From Promethearchaeota archaeon (lineage in GTDB: Archaea > Asgardarchaeota > Lokiarchaeia > Sigynarchaeales > SOKP01), in NCBI GenBank assembly GCA_016839905.1, contig JAEOTJ010000426.1, positions 1 to 7,501 on the forward strand: a stretch of 7,501 bases of DNA. Reading direction: 5' to 3'. Made by a program: the position numbers and the translations under genes. Numbering within the stretch: position 1 is the stretch's first letter; the number at the start of each line of letters is the position of its first letter. This document shows positions 1-5,456 of the stretch, piece after piece. Under the pieces are notes generated by a model. That model ran no database searches and was not told the DNA's origin. It saw nothing but the letters and a program-made list of their open reading frames with translations.

Positions 1-409
1 ATTTTAAATTAAACAAATAATCTAAACCAAATATGGTTCCTAGTGCCCCAGAACCACTAGCTCCATAACCACATCCAACAGGTAATTCAAAAAAATGATT
101 AATTCTTATTTTATATGATTCTTTAATATAATTTTTCAAATAATCAACAATGAAATATGACGTTTCTGCCTTCTGATTTAATTTTTCGTCATTAATATAA
201 ATCTCAGTCTCGGTATCATTACATTTATCAATAAATTGAGCTTCAATCTCTGTTTTACCTTTTGCGTTGACACAAAAACCAGCACCTCGGGATCCGATCC
301 TTACTGGATCTTTGATTTTTACGCCGTTAATTTGATCAACTATTTCAAAAAATCCAGATATTCTGTGAGGAATTTCGACTGCAATTTTTTTAATTTTATT
401 AAATATCAT
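1..409 (-). CDS. pantoate kinase, N-terminal 136 residues (runs off the window)
   Basis: GHMP-superfamily kinase that phosphorylates pantoate to 4-phosphopantoate, the archaeal step of coenzyme A synthesis that replaces the bacterial pantothenate kinase order. It is expected to be cytosolic. Translation from the ATG at 407-409 stays open to the window edge. The N-terminus contains PHRISGFFEI (residues 14-23), matching the family's P-G/H-H-I-T/S-G-F-F signature. GSRGAGFCV follows (39-47). The GHMP phosphate-binding loop PVGCGYGASGSGALGT is at 110-125. The usual family length is about 280-300 residues, so roughly half is present. The gene stands alone here, with the GIY-YIG gene ending 87 bases upstream on the same strand. 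The family call rests on the loop plus the PHxxxGFF start. Another GHMP kinase (for example shikimate or mevalonate type) is less likely. The gene looks intact as far as it goes. Confidence 0.86.
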   Translation of the reverse strand, partial: MIFNKIKKIAVEIPHRISGFFEIVDQINGVKIKDPVRIGSRGAGFCVNAKGKTEIEAQFIDKCNDTETEIYINDEKLNQKAETSYFIVDYLKNYIKESYKIRINHFFELPVGCGYGASGSGALGTIFGLDYLFNLK

Positions 410-477
410 TCTAATGTAACTTAAATTACCAAATCAACTTTAATAATAATAATTATTCAGATCATTATTATTTAGTT

Positions 478-490
478 ATTAAAAGAAAGA
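478..490 (-). terminator. possible T-rich terminator of the GIY-YIG gene
   Basis: On the minus strand, shortly after the TGA of the endonuclease gene, the transcript would read CTCTTTCTTTT, an oligo-T tract of the kind that ends archaeal transcripts. In this AT-rich DNA such tracts arise by chance, so the call is weak. Confidence 0.3.
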
Positions 491-496
491 GTTCCA

Positions 497-2410
497 TCAC
501 TTTCTGTTTTTTAAGTACTTTCTTGCCTTACGTAAAGTATTAATGTATTTACCTAGAAAGTATTGTATGTTTTTTCTTATTGTATTCGGATTTTTATTAT
601 ATTTTTGGATTAATTCTTTCTCTGTTAATTCTTGTATATCTATTAGAAATTCTGCTTTATTTTGTATTGGATTTCTTAAATATATTCCATTTTTTCTATT
701 TTCTTCTCTGTTACTCCACCATTCTTTCATTCTCTTACTTATTATTATACTCTGTTCTTCCTTAAATTCATCCTCTTTCCATTTCTGTTTCATTCTCTTA
801 CTCATTGATTTACTCTTATTTTCTTTATATTCATCTTCTTTCCATTTCTTCTTCATTCTCTTACTCATTGATTTACTCTGTCCTTCTTTGAATTCATCTT
901 CTTTCCATTTCTGTATCATTGCATTACTCATTTTATTACAATGATTTTCGATTTCTTTGTGTTCTCTGTTGCTCCACCAACTTTTCATTCCATTACTCAT
1001 TTCTTTTTTATTTCTTTCCTTGAATTCATCCTCTTTCCATTTCTGTATCATTGCACTACTCATTTTAAGTTTCGTGTCTTCTGATGGTTTTCCACCGGTT
1101 CCTCCATCATGAACATTATAAACTTTATCTTTACCTAAAGTTCTACGGAAAAGAGCTATCCAATATTTCTCTTTTTGATTAAGTACATTTTCAGTAAATG
1201 CTATGTCAATTCTATATTTTTTCCATATTTCTTCTCCATATTTTATCAAAGCATTTGTGAAATGCATTGTAAATACTTTTTCTCCATTTTCCCTCTTTTT
1301 TTGAATATATTTTGCTTTATCTAAATGAACCCGCCATCTTTCTTCGATATCTTTCTTTGTTTTACCGATATAAACCTTCCCCTCTATTGTATTTACCACT
1401 AAATATATATTATATTCTTTCAATAATTTCTCATGATTTCTATCATCGATTTCAATTTTAATATCTATATTCTCCACTTTAATATCATCACACATTTGCT
1501 TAATTTGTTTTAATAAATCTCTTTCCGTTGTTTTAATACTTTTATTGTTAATTTCATTATCAATTTTATTTATGAAATCTTTCCTGATTTTAGTACCCCA
1601 ATTGGCATACCTATTGGTCTCATTAAAAGGTTCTTTAAAATTTTTATGCAGATCATTATTCAATAAATTCTCATAATTTTTCTCATTGATTTCATTTTTT
1701 ATATCCACTTTCTCCTTATTTACTCGTACATCATTTAAATTACCTAAATCATTTTCCCTTTCCTCTAGTTTTTGTTTTTTTCCTGTTAATAAATCTACCT
1801 CTACCCCTTCTTCATCAGTCTCTTTTTTGAATTCATCAAAACATTTTTCACCAACATATTTATTCTCTAACTTATCCTTTTTCTCTTCTAAAAATACCTC
1901 CTCTATTTCTTTAGCTTCGAAATCTTTATTAAAATCTTTTAATCCTTTAATTTTTTTATCACCAACTTCGACAAATATCATAGTATCTTTTAAATTGTCA
2001 TTTATATATCCCTCTATTTTTTTATTACCAGAATGTTCACTATTCGATTTGCTTTCTTTTTTCTCGTCATAAATATCTTTATTCCAATCTATCATATCCC
2101 ATTTAGATTCTTTTTTCTCTTCAGAAGTATCCTTATTCCAATCGATCTTATCCCACTTGCTCTCTTTTTTCTCGTCGGAAATATCTTTATTCCAATCGAT
2201 CTTACCCCATTTACTTTCTTTTCTCTCTTCTTGTATCTCTTGTATTAGCGTGTTATCATTATCATAACTTTTACGTTTATCATCTTTCGAATCATTTGTC
2301 TCGCCTCTTTTTGAAATTTCATTGAATTCTTTCTTGTCTTTTTCTTTATCTAAAAATTCCTTATCCTCTTTAACAGAATCATTAATTTTTTCTTTAGAAC
2401 CTATTCCCAT
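497..2410 (-). CDS. large GIY-YIG homing-type endonuclease with NUMOD3-like repeats
   Basis: This 637-residue protein is probably a site-specific, homing-type nuclease that cuts double-stranded DNA. Residues 1-330 are a highly charged, Lys/Glu/Asp/Asn-rich low-complexity region. It includes about three and a half tandem 18-residue units, with KESKW recurring at 64, 82 and 100. The GIY-YIG core is about 333-440: NIY (334-336), VYIGKT (346-351), a probable catalytic Arg358 and His362 in ERWRVH, the metal-binding Glu414 in NQKEKYWI, and Asn432 in YNVHDGG. All expected catalytic positions are present. Residues 450-575 hold six NUMOD3-like repeats of 21-23 residues (MSxxMxxKWKEDEFKE type). A C-terminal segment near 593-622 looks like a helix-turn-helix. 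The ATG start follows a TATA-like box by about 20 bases, suggesting a leaderless transcript. The gene lies 21 bases downstream of a broken HerA gene, so it is not inside an obvious intron or intein. Phage, giant-virus and transposon genes use the same modules. The family is certain, the biological role inferred. Confidence 0.9.
   Translation of the reverse strand: MGIGSKEKINDSVKEDKEFLDKEKDKKEFNEISKRGETNDSKDDKRKSYDNDNTLIQEIQEERKESKWGKIDWNKDISDEKKESKWDKIDWNKDTSEEKKESKWDMIDWNKDIYDEKKESKSNSEHSGNKKIEGYINDNLKDTMIFVEVGDKKIKGLKDFNKDFEAKEIEEVFLEEKKDKLENKYVGEKCFDEFKKETDEEGVEVDLLTGKKQKLEERENDLGNLNDVRVNKEKVDIKNEINEKNYENLLNNDLHKNFKEPFNETNRYANWGTKIRKDFINKIDNEINNKSIKTTERDLLKQIKQMCDDIKVENIDIKIEIDDRNHEKLLKEYNIYLVVNTIEGKVYIGKTKKDIEERWRVHLDKAKYIQKKRENGEKVFTMHFTNALIKYGEEIWKKYRIDIAFTENVLNQKEKYWIALFRRTLGKDKVYNVHDGGTGGKPSEDTKLKMSSAMIQKWKEDEFKERNKKEMSNGMKSWWSNREHKEIENHCNKMSNAMIQKWKEDEFKEGQSKSMSKRMKKKWKEDEYKENKSKSMSKRMKQKWKEDEFKEEQSIIISKRMKEWWSNREENRKNGIYLRNPIQNKAEFLIDIQELTEKELIQKYNKNPNTIRKNIQYFLGKYINTLRKARKYLKNRK
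686..1063 (-). repeat. six NUMOD3-like coding repeats in the GIY-YIG gene
   Basis: Units begin at residues 450, 471, 494, 515, 536 and 557, spaced 21, 23, 21, 21 and 21 residues. Four carry the core KWKEDE(F/Y)KE. The second and sixth instead carry WWSNRE. NUMOD3 modules contact DNA in homing endonucleases, so the array probably sets target recognition. The near-identical DNA of several units points to recent tandem duplication. Confidence 0.75.
2050..2221 (-). repeat. 54-bp tandem coding repeat (18-residue unit)
   Basis: Residues 64-121 of the GIY-YIG protein consist of three full units and a truncated fourth, each 18 residues. The consensus is KESKWDKIDWNKDxSDEK. The three full units are close to identical in DNA as well as protein, and the fourth keeps only KESK. 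No function is known. It lies in the low-complexity arm, far from the nuclease core. Confidence 0.85.
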
Positions 2411-2429
2411 TTTAAACAGTTAGTTTTTA

Positions 2430-2438
2430 TTTTATAAA
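2430..2438 (-). promoter_or_regulatory. TATA-like box for the GIY-YIG gene
   Basis: The minus strand reads TTTATAAAA, overlapping the HerA stop codon and centred about 24 bases upstream of the endonuclease ATG. This is the archaeal TATA-to-start spacing for a leaderless mRNA. It implies the nuclease can be transcribed independently of the broken ATPase gene. Confidence 0.4.
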
Positions 2439-3154
2439 TCTATAGCTACATTTTTTGAATCTATATCATCCGCAGTTCTAATTAAATATCGTTCACCGTT
2501 GGTTCCATTTAAAACTAACGCATATCTGCTTTCAAGATTAAGTAGCATTTCTCTTTCTTTTACATTTCCCGTGAAAATCTCATTGCTTGGGTATCCTAAG
2601 CGGAGCAATATTTTTATCCCTGCAGAATCTATCGCACTATCAAGAAGCCTATAAGGATTTACATCTGAGATAATTATTCCTAAACCTTTAGATCTACATT
2701 CTTCAATAGTATTTGAAAATAAGGCATTGATTCTGTTTTTCATTATAAATTCTGCTGATTCAGGATCATTGTCTCTTGCCTTTCCTACAACTCTGTGTGC
2801 CTCATCGATGGCAATGAGATGTTTCAATTTATTAGAGCTATCAAAAGGAATCAAAATATCTATCATTTGAAAAATTAGCATTGTTACTAAATGTTGTTCT
2901 TTATTATCCAGTTCAGTTAAATCAATCAATACTACATCTCCGCTCCTCCATTTTAGAAACCATTCTGGAACATTTTTTGAATTTTCCGTATAAAACCTTA
3001 GAGTTTTTTCAATCTCAGGATTTGTAAAAAATTCATCTATTCGACGTCTAAAAGCAGTTAATATAGTTTTTTGAGTGTCTGGATCATAAGGTTTTGCTTT
3101 AATATTTTCTTCGACACAGTTAAAAAACTCTGTTATTTGGGAAGGAAATTCTCC
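2432..3154 (-). pseudogene. HerA-family ATPase, 5'-truncated (no Walker A half)
   Basis: HerA-type hexameric ATPases are DNA translocases that work with the NurA nuclease in archaeal end resection. Related proteins act in plasmid transfer and defence. The frame is open for 240 codons from 3154, after an in-frame TAA at 3155-3157. Numbering from 3154, Walker B is HLIAIDEAHRV with Asp117 and Glu118. The conserved sensor segment GLGIIISDVNPYRLLD follows, then SAGIKILLRLGYPSNEIF and the C-terminal end. The Walker A loop and everything before it are missing, so the product cannot be an active ATPase alone. No ATG is present upstream. A TTG at 2927-2929 would give a 165-residue protein lacking still more. 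Sequence upstream of 3158 belongs to a receiver-domain relic, so the gene was cut by a rearrangement. The downstream coding frame is undamaged, so the break may be recent, or the fragment may still be expressed. Confidence 0.72.
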
Positions 3155-3157
3155 TTA

Positions 3158-3289
3158 TCATTAAGGGATCAGCACTTAATCCCGTTTCAATACAATTTAT
3201 ATAATTTATTCCAGTCCCTAAACCATCTTCCATTGTATCAAAACGTGAGATATCCCCAAATTACCCAAAATTTTACGTACTTTATTAGT
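3158..3289 (-). pseudogene. frameshifted relic of a response-regulator receiver domain (N-terminal half)
   Basis: Two adjacent minus-strand frames, read together, resemble the first half of a CheY-like receiver. One frame gives NKVRKILGNLGIS (about 3248-3286), like the helix 1 and beta 2 region. It passes by a frameshift near 3250 into RFDTMEDGLGTGINYIN. This is followed by CIETGLSADPLM, matching the beta 2 to beta 3 stretch before the phosphorylated Asp. The acidic N-terminal pair and the beta 3 Asp are not visible. The relic ends where the HerA fragment begins. Part of it (3167-3207) matches 6385-6425 at 38 of 41 bases. Receiver assignment rests on the FDTxEDG-like pattern and on the nearby clear receiver half, so it is inference. 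Confidence 0.5.
3167..3207. repeat. 41-bp dispersed repeat, copy 1
   Basis: Begins GATCAGCACTTAATCC and ends TTTATATAATTT. It matches 6385-6425 in the same orientation at 38 of 41 positions, with weaker similarity extending a few bases left. On the minus strand both copies encode NYINxIETGLSAD, so this is probably a shared gene remnant and not an independent element. Confidence 0.85.
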
Positions 3290-3307
3290 TATTCAAATAA
3301 AAAGTAA

Positions 3308-3315
3308 TATTTAAA
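3308..3315 (+). promoter_or_regulatory. TATA-like box for the candidate RNA
   Basis: TATTTAAA lies 23 bases upstream of the first base of the 3331-3450 structured block and is preceded by a purine-rich AAAAAGTAA that could serve as a BRE. The spacing would put the transcription start at or just inside the closing stem. In AT-rich DNA this alone is weak evidence. Confidence 0.4.
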
Positions 3316-3330
3316 CACAATTTAAAAGGA

Positions 3331-3450
3331 GACTCCTGCCAACGAGACGCAAGAACGCGTCAGAAAAATACAATAGGGGAAGGAGGGCGAAATCAGAATG
3401 TAAAAATTTACACTACCAAAAGACAAAAATCCAGGGTGTAGGCAGGAGTC
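3331..3450 (+). ncRNA. candidate structured RNA, about 120 nt, closed by a 10-bp stem
   Basis: The block starts GACTCCTGCC and ends GGCAGGAGTC, a perfect 10-bp inverted repeat that would close a 120-nt RNA. By hand count 54 of 120 bases are G or C (45%), against a background nearer 25%. Such islands often mark RNA genes in AT-rich genomes. Two inner hairpins are visible: GACGC/GCGTC around the loop AAGAAC (3346-3361), and TGTAA/TTACA around a four-base loop (3399-3412). A further four-pair contact, TACA (3369-3372) with TGTA (3437-3440), would extend the closing domain. No long reading frame, tRNA, 5S, SRP or RNase P signature is seen. A TATA-like box precedes it, and a hairpin plus T-rich run follow, so plus-strand transcription is favoured. 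The alternative is a small inverted-repeat element (MITE-like), though no target-site duplication is evident. Confidence 0.55.
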
Positions 3451-3458
3451 ATAATAAT

Positions 3459-3489
3459 TAACTTTATTTTGCTTTTATGTATAAAGTTA
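3459..3489 (+). terminator. hairpin and T-rich tract after the candidate RNA
   Basis: TAACTTTAT at 3459-3467 pairs perfectly with ATAAAGTTA at 3481-3489, nine pairs around a 13-base loop. The region 3462-3476 reads CTTTATTTTGCTTTT on the plus strand, suitable for archaeal oligo-T termination just beyond the 120-nt block. The hairpin could be a terminator, a processing signal or an extra RNA domain. Confidence 0.4.
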
Positions 3490-3744
3490 GATGGATAAAT
3501 TATTAAAGCTTTATATTTAATAACAACGGAAAAAGTAAAATTACAGATAAAAATACTGTTAGAACATATTCTGACTAAAAAAGTTGATTAATTTCTCATT
3601 TGTTTTTATTTTTTTGGTTAACTGGAAACATTATTTATCACCAAAAGTATTAATATATATGGAAGTAAAAAATTAAATGTAAATAATTCTGAGTAGTTGT
3701 ACATAACTTGTTCTAAGATTCAATCTTGATTTGGACTATTATGA
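3490..3744. other. AT-rich stretch without a recognisable gene
   Basis: No credible reading frame, RNA signature or repeat was seen on either strand. It separates the candidate RNA from the receiver-domain fragment. Confidence 0.6.
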
Positions 3745-3945
3745 TTATAAATAATTTCTAATAACTTCTATAAATTCTTTGACCCTTATTAGTTTAGAGA
3801 TATAATCACTAAATCCTGCTGATAAAAATCTTTCTCGATCACCTTCCATAGCAAAAGAAGTTACTGCAATTATTGGTGTTTCTTTAAATCTCTCAATTTT
3901 TCGTAATTCTTTACAAATAAAAGGAACTTTAATGTCAGTTATTCC
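3745..3945 (-). pseudogene. C-terminal half of a CheY-like receiver domain, truncated
   Basis: Receiver domains accept a phosphate from histidine kinases. The minus strand from 3945 to the TAA at 3745-3747 is open for 66 codons after a TAG at 3946-3948. It begins GITDIKVP, matching the beta 3 strand with the phosphoacceptor Asp. About five residues of the usual PxMDGxEA turn are missing. KELRKIERFKETP follows, then PIIAVTSFAMEGDRERFL (beta 4, with the conserved Thr/Ser switch region). SAGFSDYISKLI comes next, carrying the conserved Lys but with Leu where Pro is almost universal. The end, VKEFIEVIRNYL, is the last helix. Beta 1, its acidic pair and helix 1 are absent and no start codon is available, so this is a broken gene. 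Its other half is not directly upstream. The other receiver relics in the window are N-terminal pieces. Confidence 0.82.
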
Positions 3946-4163
3946 CTAAAAATTATTCAAAAATAAAAAATTAGAATATAAAGAATGTAATCACCTTTTC
4001 AATTTGAATTTTAAGGAATGCTAATTTGAACTTCAATAGAAATTTTATCAATGTTTGCTGGAATTCGTGGAAAATAACAAAAAAGTGAATTAATATCTCG
4101 ATCTTACTTAATTTATTTAAATCTTTAGTAGATTATTATAACTTCCATTAATAAGAAAAAATA
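3946..4163. other. non-coding stretch between receiver relic and helical protein
   Basis: Short stop-ridden frames only. No trace of the missing N-terminal half of the receiver could be recognised on the minus strand, where it would be expected. It may be fully decayed or lost. Confidence 0.5.
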
Positions 4164-4739
4164 TTAGGAAAAGAAATCATAAATCCCTTTTTGTGGTTTT
4201 GATATTATAATCATCAATTTTAAAAGAGCTTCTAAGTATTTCTTATCTTGTATTACTTGAGGATTCTTATAATCTCCTTCAAGCGTGAGAATATTTGTTA
4301 ATTGTTTTATGGTGAGAGAAATATGAGCAAAACAGCTTGAAGCTCTATTATATTTGTTTATAAATTCCTTTAATATATTTAAAGCGAGATCTGACTTTAA
4401 GAACTCATCAGGATCCAGAAGTCCAGTTGGAGCAATAATATCAAAATATTTACCAATTTTCTCTACTAATATCTCACCTAAAATGTCTCGGTGTACTCCT
4501 AGTATGTGATGTAATTTATTAATTCTTTCTGTAAACAATTTAGAAGTTTCTCGAGTCAAATCCATAGAGACTGACATCCCTATTCTAGCTCCGGTTTTTA
4601 GTTGCATTATATTCCATAGCATTGTATATAAAATATCTAAAGAATTTTCGAATTTTTCTTTAATTATTCCATTTTTAAGCCTATTACTCACTTCTTTAGC
4701 ATATTGTGAACCTTTTTTTGAAGATAATTCTAAAAACAA
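4164..4739 (-). CDS. unrecognised helical protein, about 191 residues
   Basis: I do not recognise this family. The product is predicted to be almost entirely helical, soluble and without cysteine motifs, signal peptide or clear membrane segment. A central stretch, from GARIGMSVSMDLTRE through HRDILGEIL to IAPTGLLDPDEFL, looks under selection, being mixed in composition and not low-complexity. The listed start is a TTG at 4737-4739, with no good Shine-Dalgarno. The frame stays open 13 codons further upstream to a TAG at 4779-4781, adding IIPNKDLFQLF. That part reads as natural protein sequence but has no standard start codon. The gene may therefore use an unusual start, or be truncated at its 5' end. 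A TATA-like TTATAAAAT (4782-4790, minus) sits suitably upstream. Downstream on the same strand lies the receiver relic, so a former signalling operon is possible, but this is a guess. Confidence 0.6.
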   Translation of the reverse strand: MFLELSSKKGSQYAKEVSNRLKNGIIKEKFENSLDILYTMLWNIMQLKTGARIGMSVSMDLTRETSKLFTERINKLHHILGVHRDILGEILVEKIGKYFDIIAPTGLLDPDEFLKSDLALNILKEFINKYNRASSCFAHISLTIKQLTNILTLEGDYKNPQVIQDKKYLEALLKLMIIISKPQKGIYDFFS

Positions 4740-5113
4740 CTGAAATAAATCCTTATTGTTAGGTATTATTTTTTCCCTCTAATTTTATAATTATTGAAAT
4801 AACTGCAATAAATGAAAAGGTAAATAGTGGAGGTCTGATTTTTTAGGATGTCTGACCGAGTAGTCTGACAATAATTTAAAAATTCCTCGTTATTATATAA
4901 TTATCTTTTGCAATTGATTTATGTACTCAAAGAACAGAAAATTAATCTGAAGTTGATAACTTGTATTTAAATTTTTAGACTAGTTTTTAGATAAGGTCAA
5001 TCTCACTTTTCTTCTTCAATCTTATAAATTATGTAATCTAAATGAAATTTAGCTTTTCGTCTCACTCTATCGAACTAAATTAATTTTCGATAATTCTATT
5101 AAAGAGAATTTTC
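4740..5113. other. 374-bp intergenic region between divergent genes
   Basis: No gene or RNA could be supported. It should hold the promoters of both flanking genes: TTATAAAAT on the minus strand at 4782-4790 and TTATAAAT on the plus strand at 5022-5029. GTCTGA occurs three times within 36 bases (4833, 4850 and 4863). A 15-base inverted repeat, CTAAAT-GAA-ATTTAG, lies at 5038-5052 just after the plus-strand TATA box, where a repressor could bind. Confidence 0.45.
5022..5029 (+). promoter_or_regulatory. TATA-like box for the Zn-protein/PAS operon
   Basis: TTATAAAT, with transcription expected to begin near 5050, giving a leader of roughly 60 bases before the ATG at 5114. The inverted repeat at 5038-5052 would overlap the start site and could be an operator. 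Confidence 0.3.
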
Positions 5114-5413
5114 ATGTCATATCTGACTATTTATATTGAAATGTCTGGAGAATGTGAGATTTGTGGTAAAAAAAATAAAATTGTTAGAAGTTACAAGCTA
5201 TTATTTGGTAGTTCTATAAGTTCATTTTCAATTGGAAATTTTGCTGATGATCCTCCTTTATTAAATAAGGAGTTATATATTTGTATTGAATGTAGAAGAA
5301 ATAAAAAATATATTTTAGAAGAACTCATAAATGTTATCAAATTAGAAATGAAATTCACTTCGTTATCAAAAAGATACTTTAAAATAGGTAAAGAAATAAT
5401 TCTCAAATATTAA
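5114..5413 (+). CDS. small four-cysteine (putative zinc-binding) protein, 99 residues
   Basis: Not recognised as a named family. Two CxxC knuckles are present, CEIC (Cys14, Cys17) and CIEC (Cys57, Cys60), separated by 39 residues, a pattern typical of a treble-clef or Zn-ribbon fold. The C-terminal third is Lys- and Ile-rich and helical. No HNH catalytic residues are seen, although the spacing resembles HNH-like Zn proteins. The start is uncertain: the ATG at 5114 gives MSYLTIYIEM, while an in-frame ATG at 5141 (MSGECEICGK) would begin directly before the first knuckle. The gene precedes the PAS protein by 43 bases on the same strand and is probably cotranscribed, so it may be its signalling partner or effector. 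That is inference from position only. Confidence 0.65.
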   Translation: MSYLTIYIEMSGECEICGKKNKIVRSYKLLFGSSISSFSIGNFADDPPLLNKELYICIECRRNKKYILEELINVIKLEMKFTSLSKRYFKIGKEIILKY

Positions 5414-5456
5414 AAAATCTTAATTTAAAAAATTAATTTAAGTATTGTGCTAGAAA

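Noticed and set aside
236..424. Plus-strand frame of 62 residues opposite pantoate kinase
   Set aside because: The minus strand encodes a clear GHMP kinase here. The plus frame has no family features.
686..2221. CRISPR array, because of regularly spaced near-identical DNA units
   Set aside because: The units are in-frame, contiguous coding repeats without unique spacers, inside one open frame.
543..2248. Several plus-strand open frames rich in Phe, Leu and Ser opposite the GIY-YIG gene
   Set aside because: They are antisense images of a Lys/Glu-rich coding sequence. They have no recognisable domains and the minus-strand frame has an intact nuclease core.
3071..3307. Plus-strand frame of 78 residues over the HerA and receiver relics
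   Set aside because: It is antisense to recognisable HerA sequence and to the repeated receiver segment, with no protein-like motifs of its own.
3331..3450. 5S rRNA, because of the 120-nt length and long terminal stem
   Set aside because: The conserved 5S loop sequences (CCGAAC region) and helix layout are absent. SRP and RNase P cores were also not found.
4812..4870. C/D-box guide RNA suggested by ATGAA and repeated CTGA boxes
   Set aside because: The C' and D boxes would be adjacent without a guide segment and there is no terminal stem. The three GTCTGA copies may be chance.
5191..5406. Minus-strand frame of 71 residues opposite the Zn-knuckle gene
   Set aside because: Antisense shadow. 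The plus strand has paired CxxC motifs and an operon neighbour.
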